This document shows positions 21,966-26,091 of a DNA stretch of 26,091 bases, piece after piece. The notes under the pieces were generated by a model that had not been told where the DNA came from, did not search any database, and saw nothing but the letters and a program-made list of their open reading frames with translations. A program made the position numbers and the translations under genes. The stretch covers positions 1-26,091 of IMG/VR virus record IMGVR_UViG_3300033571_003996; one strand, 5' to 3'. Position 1 is the first letter of the stretch; each line of letters opens with the position of its first letter. Source of the DNA: a virus.

Positions 21966-22715
21966 ATGCCATTTCCATATCTTTTACCCATTAATTTAGC
22001 AGTAGGAACAGCCGAGAAACCTCGGATAACCGACAGTATATTAGCAAGTGGCTTGCAAAACAGCGAGCACATCAAGGCGTATGATATTGCTGCAAGGAAT
22101 CGGTTTGAAGGCCTCGACCTAAATCCGCTAATGATATACCTGATTGATACGGTACCTGCTGCGGCATTGCCGCACCTTGCAGAGCAGTTTAATATTCTTG
22201 GGTATAAAGGATGGCGATTTGCCAAAACGGAGACACAGCAGCGAGACTTGTTGAAGCAGGCCATTGAGCTGCACCGATTCAAGGGCACACCGTGGTCGAT
22301 CAAAGAAGCGATTAAGCGGGCGGGATATTCTGACTCTACCATACTTGAAGGCGTGGGGCAGTATTACGATGGCACCTTTTTGTTTAACGGATCGGTGACC
22401 TATAACGGGCTCGGTAACTGGGCATGTTTCCGTGTGATATTTAACCTGGGAAATGACAAAGGTATCAGCTCACAGGAAACAATCGACATTCAGGAACTTG
22501 TAAAAGAGTACAAGAATGCTCGCTCTACGCTGGTGGATATCAGTTTCATTAAAGGTCTTGAAGACAACATAGATATAACTGAGGATTTGAAAATAACAGT
22601 TACTGTTGCGGGATTAGACGAAGAGTTCTCGGGAATCACATACAACGCAGTGTATACGTTTAATGGCACGCAAAAATATAATTCTTATGGCGAGGATATC
22701 ACGGGATTTCAGTAG
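21966..22715 (+). CDS. Tail protein gpI-like (baseplate wedge)
   Basis: A 249-residue product whose first 140 residues match P2 gpI: LQNSEHIKAYDIAARNRFEG, then LIDTVPAAALPHLAEQFNIL, YKGWRFAKTETQQRDLLKQA, LHRFKGTPWSIKEAIKRAGY. After that comes DGTFLFNGSVTYNGLGNWA and a further beta-rich region with a second, related NAVYTFNGTQKYNSYG near the C-terminus. gpI caps the wedge and connects to tail fibres. The tail-fibre-like genes that follow agree with this. Confidence 0.88.
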   Translation: MPFPYLLPINLAVGTAEKPRITDSILASGLQNSEHIKAYDIAARNRFEGLDLNPLMIYLIDTVPAAALPHLAEQFNILGYKGWRFAKTETQQRDLLKQAIELHRFKGTPWSIKEAIKRAGYSDSTILEGVGQYYDGTFLFNGSVTYNGLGNWACFRVIFNLGNDKGISSQETIDIQELVKEYKNARSTLVDISFIKGLEDNIDITEDLKITVTVAGLDEEFSGITYNAVYTFNGTQKYNSYGEDITGFQ

Positions 22716-22735
22716 GCAGTAATAGATAAATTCTT

Positions 22736-22743
22736 TATAATTG
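22736..22743 (+). promoter_or_regulatory. -7-like element TATAATTG before the structural gene at 22748
   Basis: TATAATTG, one mismatch to TAnnTTTG, ends 4 nt before the ATG at 22748, the same spacing as at 5008 and 19697. No TTTG is seen 19-21 nt upstream. It might permit extra transcription of fibre genes. Confidence 0.25.
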
Positions 22744-22747
22744 TAGT

Positions 22748-23194
22748 ATGAAAGACGAAACAATTACAATCAAAGGCGAAGTTTCGCTAAGAGGATACAA
22801 CGAGAAAAACGAACTGGTTCTTGAATGGAACAAAAAGAACCTCGTTGTAAACGCAGGCAAAGGCGTATTGGCTGCCGTTCTTCGCAACGGAACTACTACG
22901 CAGATTGTGAATGGCATTGCGTTTGGCACAAGCGGAGCTGTGGCAACACTTGCAGATACGGCTCTCACGGGAGCGTTTACGAAAGTTATCAACAGCTCGA
23001 GCAACCCAACCGTTAACTCTGCACAGTTCAATTGGGCGCTGGAATACAACGAAAACAACGGAATGACCATCCGTGAGTTTGGCCTGATTGTAGATCGTAC
23101 AGGAACGCCTGTTTTGTTTTCGCGCATTGTTTCAGAACCTATTGCGAAGACAAGCGCGTTGCGCCTCGAAGGAACTTGGAAAATTACATTTTAA
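22748..23194 (+). CDS. Putative tail-associated structural protein
   Basis: A 148-residue, beta-rich product with EVSLRGYNEKNELVLEWNKK, NLVVNAGKGVLAAVLRNGTT, IAFGTSGAVATLADTALTGA and MTIREFGLIVDRTGTPVLFS. This layout, with NLVVNAGK and IAFGT, recurs in phage tail or fibre-associated virion proteins, but I cannot give a firm family. It sits between baseplate gpI and the tail-collar fibre, so it may join the fibre to the baseplate. No membrane segment or catalytic motif is visible. Confidence 0.55.
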   Translation: MKDETITIKGEVSLRGYNEKNELVLEWNKKNLVVNAGKGVLAAVLRNGTTTQIVNGIAFGTSGAVATLADTALTGAFTKVINSSSNPTVNSAQFNWALEYNENNGMTIREFGLIVDRTGTPVLFSRIVSEPIAKTSALRLEGTWKITF

Positions 23195-23207
23195 CAAAAC
23201 ATAGCAC

Positions 23208-24320
23208 ATGGCAAACTTATCTGAATCAACTACATGGGAAGCCGGTATATACCAGCTTGAAACAACCGACCCGGTACAGGGCGGCCCTACTGGAATAGCA
23301 AACCAGCAAGCGAAGCAGCTTGCCAATCGTACAAGCTGGCTGAAATCAAAGATTGGTGGATATGATGGAATATCTACTCTTACGAGCGATGGTAATCCAT
23401 TCGCAATACCTGTGGAAAGCCTGAACAAGATAGTCATTCTAAACAATGACGATATCAGCGACCTTGATGTTGACTTGCCAAGCGGAGTAGCAGGAAACAC
23501 AATCGGGTTCTATTATAATTCGTCAGCAGTGCCAGGTAATACAGCCATTGTGGGTGGCGTAACATTAAATATTGGCGACCTCGTTGAGTTCCTGTATACC
23601 GCTGCTAACACAACAATAGTGACGAATATCACTCGTGCTAACGAGTTTGACACTATCAACCCTATTGGCTCTGTTCTTCTTATGGCAGGAAACACACCGC
23701 CAGCCGGGTATTTGGCCATGAATGGCGCTACTCTAAATCGTAACACATATCGCAGACTGTGGGCGCATGCTCAGGCAAGCGGTATGTTAGCTGCAAATGC
23801 AACAGATAAAACAAACAACCCTGGTAAGTTTGGCCGCGGAGACGGAGCAACAACATTTGCGCTACCTGATTTGCGAGGCGAGTTTATTCGCGGTTGGGAT
23901 AACGGGCGTGGTCTTGATAACAGCATTGTTCTTACTTGTACGCTCATTAACGCATCAACAAACGTGTCAGTGTCTCCTAATACAACAGGATTGAGTGTTG
24001 GCATGGCAGTTAGTGGCACAGGAATTCAGCCTGGCACTACTATTGTAAGTATAGACTCTTCGTTTAACATAACCATCAGTGCTCCTGCAACAACCGCTGG
24101 TTTTCAGAGTATCACGTTTGGTCGTGGAATCGGTACTTCGCAGGCTGATGAATTGAAGGCGCACACCCACAGTTATGGTGTTGATCCAATAGCCGGTACA
24201 GGGAACGGAACAAAGGCCTCTGACGGTTCTAATATTGGCGGCATCGACACAACCAATTCAACAGGCGGTACCGAAACACGCCCACGAAACGTTGCATTAT
24301 TGTACTGCATAAAATTCTAA
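23208..24320 (+). CDS. Tail fibre protein with tail-collar domain and inserted domain
   Basis: A 370-residue product. The first 60 residues (NLSESTTWEAGIYQLETTDP, then GIANQQAKQLANRTSWLKSK) are the usual N-terminal attachment part. A tail-collar domain begins at about 151 with NPIGSVLLMAGNTPPAGYLA, MNGATLNRNTYRRLWAHA, and ALPDLRGEFIRGWDNGRGLD. The expected continuation to the SQADELKAHTHSYG motif is interrupted at about 239-303 by an extra domain with TTGLSVGMAVSGTGIQPGTT and ITISAPATTAG. The HTH and the end RPRNVALLYCIKF are typical of short fibres and collars. It is probably the distal receptor-binding protein, followed 3 nt later by its assembly partner. Confidence 0.85.
   Translation: MANLSESTTWEAGIYQLETTDPVQGGPTGIANQQAKQLANRTSWLKSKIGGYDGISTLTSDGNPFAIPVESLNKIVILNNDDISDLDVDLPSGVAGNTIGFYYNSSAVPGNTAIVGGVTLNIGDLVEFLYTAANTTIVTNITRANEFDTINPIGSVLLMAGNTPPAGYLAMNGATLNRNTYRRLWAHAQASGMLAANATDKTNNPGKFGRGDGATTFALPDLRGEFIRGWDNGRGLDNSIVLTCTLINASTNVSVSPNTTGLSVGMAVSGTGIQPGTTIVSIDSSFNITISAPATTAGFQSITFGRGIGTSQADELKAHTHSYGVDPIAGTGNGTKASDGSNIGGIDTTNSTGGTETRPRNVALLYCIKF
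23922..24116 (+). other. Inserted domain within the tail-collar fibre
   Basis: Encodes about residues 239-303, placed between RGWDNGRGLDN and GRGIGTSQADELKAHTH, which adjoin in most collar proteins. The inserted part has the TTGLSVGMAVSGTGI...GTTIVSI...ITISAPAT pattern, known to me as a repeat in phage fibres. Borders are approximate. Confidence 0.55.
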
Positions 24321-24323
24321 TCT

Positions 24324-24785
24324 ATGGCACGCAAGAAAAAAACAACCAAACCTGTTATACTCGAGGACGGAACCTTGCAAGTCTACTCATATCATCCAGC
24401 GACCGGGTTGTATGTAGGAACGGACGTGGCGTTTACCGATCCGTTGACACCGGGTGAATACCTCATCCCTGCGAGCGCAACACCAATCGAACCACCGACA
24501 CCAGGTGAGGGCGAGCTCGTGCGTTGGAACGGTAGCGAATGGGTGAAGGAGCCTATCCCTGTGATAGAGCCTGAGCCTGCACCTGAGCCAACGGAAGAAC
24601 AAAAAGCAGCCGAAGCCAGGGCACAACGCAACGGGTTATTGCTTGCCTGCGATTGGACTCAGCTACCTGACGTGCCGCTGAGCGCGGAAGTGAAAGCAGA
24701 TTGGGTAGAGTACCGCCAATCTTTGCGTGACGTACCGCAGCAAGAGGATTTTCCAACAACAATAATTTGGCCGGAGAAACCATGA
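24324..24785 (+). CDS. Tail fibre assembly-like protein (Phage_tail_APC-like C-terminus)
   Basis: A 153-residue product. The C-terminus has RNGLLLACDWTQLPDVPLSA, then WVEYRQSLRDVPQQEDFPT and IIWPEKP, the pattern of the tail assembly chaperone family linked to fibres. The N-terminus is basic (RKKKTTKP), the centre includes ELVRWNGSEWVKEP and a proline/glutamate-rich linker. It follows the collar fibre by 3 nt and overlaps the lysozyme by four bases. Expected to help fold or trimerise the fibre; some such proteins may remain in the virion. Confidence 0.8.
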   Translation: MARKKKTTKPVILEDGTLQVYSYHPATGLYVGTDVAFTDPLTPGEYLIPASATPIEPPTPGEGELVRWNGSEWVKEPIPVIEPEPAPEPTEEQKAAEARAQRNGLLLACDWTQLPDVPLSAEVKADWVEYRQSLRDVPQQEDFPTTIIWPEKP

Positions 24786-25258
24786 GCAGGGTAATTGAAT
24801 TGGCTTCGCCCATTATCAAAGAATTTGAGGGCAAGAAACTTACGGCTTATCTGTGCCCGGCAGGCAAATGGACTATTGGTTACGGTAGTACGTTTTACGA
24901 GGACGGAACGCCTGTAAAAAAGGGCGACAAGATTACAGACTTGCGTGCTGAAACATTGCTGCTTTTTGTAGCGGCTTCATTTGAAAAGGGCGTGCGCTCC
25001 CTCGTGAAGTCAAAGTGTAACGATTTTCAGTTGGCTGCACTATTGTCTTTCTCTTTCAATGTCGGACTTGACATTGACGCGGACACGAAAGCCGAAGGGC
25101 TTGGAGACAGCACATTGTTGAGATTGGTAAACGCCAACCCTAACAACCATTCAATCCGTGCCGAGTTCATGAAGTGGAACAAGGCAGGCGGCAGAGTTCT
25201 TAACGGACTTACTCGCAGGCGCAAAGCAGAAGCAGACTTATATTTTAAAGGCGTATGA
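24782..25258 (+). CDS. Endolysin: GH24 (T4-type) lysozyme
   Basis: Start ATG at 24782, which overlaps the preceding stop (ATGA); an upstream in-frame TTG at 24767 is less likely. The 158-residue product has the lysozyme motif EFEGKKLTAYLCPAGKWTIG followed by YGST, with Glu16, Cys25 and Thr31 at E-x8-D-x5-T spacing. The usual Asp is thus Cys, a variant found in some phage GH24 enzymes. Also typical are FQLAALLSFSFNVGLD and the C-terminal GGRVLNGLTRRRKAEADLY. It cleaves the glycan chain of peptidoglycan. No signal peptide or SAR segment is seen, so export probably needs the small membrane protein encoded next. Confidence 0.9.
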   Translation: MSRVIELASPIIKEFEGKKLTAYLCPAGKWTIGYGSTFYEDGTPVKKGDKITDLRAETLLLFVAASFEKGVRSLVKSKCNDFQLAALLSFSFNVGLDIDADTKAEGLGDSTLLRLVNANPNNHSIRAEFMKWNKAGGRVLNGLTRRRKAEADLYFKGV

Positions 25259-25464
25259 AATTTGGAATAGGACAATGGCACAAACCTGCGCCAAAGAAAG
25301 TGCAGGTGTTTATAGAAATGATTAGCTACACGCTTGCGGGCGTTGCAGGCTTCTCGTTCATGCAAGACAACACGGTAACGAGTACAATCCTGTTATTCGT
25401 TGCAGGCGGTATCGACAAGTTTGCCCCTCGGTTATTCGGTGAAGATTCGGAGGTGCAGCCATGA
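25255..25464 (+). CDS. Small membrane protein, putative holin
   Basis: A 69-residue product with a basic N-terminus (KFGIGQWHKPAPKKVQ) and two hydrophobic stretches, at about 21-37 (MISYTLAGVAGFSF) and 41-55 (VTSTILLFVAGG), and an acidic tail. Small size, two membrane segments and a location directly after the lysozyme (4-nt overlap) support a holin-like role, making pores in the inner membrane at lysis. I do not recognise the exact family; it could be another lysis-associated membrane protein. Confidence 0.55.
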   Translation: MKFGIGQWHKPAPKKVQVFIEMISYTLAGVAGFSFMQDNTVTSTILLFVAGGIDKFAPRLFGEDSEVQP

Positions 25465-25802
25465 GCGAGTTTGCGACATACTATACAGGCCAAGACATTG
25501 TGTTCACTATCGACATGAAAACGGTTACGTTCGCGAATGCTGCGGATATAACTGTTGATGTGTATAATAACGACACGATTATTAAGACCTTGAAGAAAAC
25601 TGAAACCGACCCGCTCAAACAGATACTTGCAGTGTCGGGTCAACCTACGCGGGCATTGGTTCGCGTGTTCGTTGGAGAAGTGGCGGCAATGGTTAGCGGA
25701 TATGTTCGCGCAGCCATAACAGTTAAGACGAACGATGCTGCGTTCCCGAGCGGACGCAACGACAAATATTTTGGAACAATAGCGAAATTTGAGAAGCTAT
25801 GA
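25461..25802 (+). CDS. Hypothetical beta-rich protein after the lysis genes
   Basis: A 113-residue product, beta-rich, with [38 protein letters not shown] and [20 protein letters not shown], resembling an immunoglobulin-like or baseplate-upper-type domain. No signal peptide or membrane segment. It overlaps the preceding and following genes by four bases (ATGA on both sides), so it is co-translated with a collagen-like protein. Probably a virion adsorption component (inference). Confidence 0.55.
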   Translation: MSEFATYYTGQDIVFTIDMKTVTFANAADITVDVYNNDTIIKTLKKTETDPLKQILAVSGQPTRALVRVFVGEVAAMVSGYVRAAITVKTNDAAFPSGRNDKYFGTIAKFEKL

Positions 25803-26091
25803 TAGTAGTAGAGCTGAATACAACAAGTACACCAATCGAGATAATGGGCGATGAATTCAAGCCTGTTGTTGTGTTTGATGGCACTTCGTATCCACTTATC
25901 TACATACCAGGTCAGCAAGGTCCACCTGGTCCAACAGGTCCGCAAGGCCCGATGGGAGAGGTCGATTTCAACGACCTTACGCCCGAACAAATCGAGATGC
26001 TCAGAGGTCCGCAAGGTCCGATTGGTCCACAAGGTCCACAGGGTCCGCAAGGAGTCCAAGGACAGACAGGTCCGCAAGGAGTCCAAGGACA
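25799..26091 (+). CDS. Collagen-like fibre protein, N-terminal part (cut by window end)
   Basis: Open from ATG 25799 to the end of the window (97 complete codons). An N-terminal region of about 37 residues with [20 protein letters not shown] leads to Gly-X-Y triplets from residue 38 ([16 protein letters not shown], 25910-25957). A non-collagen spacer, [16 protein letters not shown], follows, and then further G-P-Q/G-V-Q triplets ([19 protein letters not shown]) from residue 70 to the end. DLTPEQ spacers are common in phage fibres. The likely role is a trimeric fibre stalk carrying a receptor-binding end that lies beyond the window. Confidence 0.85.
   Translation, partial: MIVVELNTTSTPIEIMGDEFKPVVVFDGTSYPLIYIPGQQGPPGPTGPQGPMGEVDFNDLTPEQIEMLRGPQGPIGPQGPQGPQGVQGQTGPQGVQG
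25910..26091 (+). repeat. Gly-X-Y (collagen-like) coding repeat
   Basis: Codons for five triplets at 25910-25957, a 16-residue spacer, then at least nine triplets from 26006 to the window end. At the DNA level GGTCCGCAAGG- and GGAGTCCAAGG-like units repeat, so expansion or contraction by slippage is possible. Confidence 0.8.

Noticed and set aside
21728-22342. Antisense frame of 204 codons across the gpJ-gpI border
   Set aside because: It overlaps two confident plus-strand genes and shows no recognisable domain.
25640-26086. Antisense frame of 148 codons opposite the collagen-like gene
   Set aside because: It is a by-product of the repetitive Gly-X-Y codons on the plus strand, giving a low-complexity product without gene context.
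25910-26091. Short direct repeats taken as a CRISPR-like array
   Set aside because: The repeats are in-frame Gly-X-Y codons without regular spacers; they encode a collagen-like protein.

Overview
The window is a contiguous block of late (virion and lysis) genes from a tailed phage or prophage with a contractile tail. Every gene is on the + strand, and most are separated by only a few bases or overlap by four (ATGA). There is no integrase, repressor, replication gene, tRNA, host gene or attachment site, so prophage and free phage cannot be told apart. The host is probably a member of the Bacteroidota (inference): starts are preceded by A-rich stretches rather than clear Shine-Dalgarno sites, several start regions carry a TAnnTTTG-like -7 element, two of them with an upstream TTTG at the right spacing, and the fibre-like proteins resemble types I associate with phages of that phylum.

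Layout. (1) 2-2145: a probable DNA-modification or regulatory cassette, made of the C-terminus of a cytosine-methyltransferase-like protein, a PAPS-reductase-family protein (IbrA-like) and a ParB-fold protein (IbrB-like), with overlapping reading frames. (2) 2161-9258: packaging and head genes: Nu1-like small terminase, GpA-like large terminase, two small unknown proteins, gpW-like joiner, lambda-type portal, a 706-residue fusion of HK97-type prohead protease, duplicated scaffold-like linker and Mu gpT-like major capsid protein, and a DUF2190-like capsid cement protein. (3) 9323-10179: neck and tail-completion genes. (4) 10188-12007: two fibre-like proteins in an unusual place between neck and sheath. 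(5) 12077-18525: tail sheath, tube, assembly chaperone with a probable -1 programmed frameshift, tape measure, gpU, gpX and gpD. (6) 18538-19680: a calcineurin-like metallophosphoesterase lodged between the baseplate hub and the spike. (7) 19697-22715: spike gpV, a small unknown protein, gpW/gp25-like, gpJ and gpI baseplate proteins. (8) 22748-24785: a structural protein, a tail-collar fibre with an inserted domain, and a tail-fibre-assembly-like protein. (9) 24782-25464: lysozyme and putative holin. (10) 25461-26091: a small beta-rich protein and the start of a collagen-like fibre cut by the window end.

The phage is a mosaic: lambda-type packaging and portal, a Mu-type capsid fused to an HK97-type protease, and a P2/Mu-type contractile tail. 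Hairpins follow three genes whose products are needed in many copies (capsid, cement, tube), and candidate Bacteroidota-type promoters lie before the gpW-like joiner and the capsid fusion, suggesting stoichiometry is tuned inside the late operon. The most interesting items are the modification cassette, the metallophosphoesterase with an apparent exchange of Asp and Asn between two metal-site motifs, the frameshift signal in the tail chaperone, the recurring -7 element exactly 4 nt before start codons, and the duplicated scaffold-like repeats inside the capsid fusion. Nearly every stretch is coding; no gap between genes reaches 300 bases.
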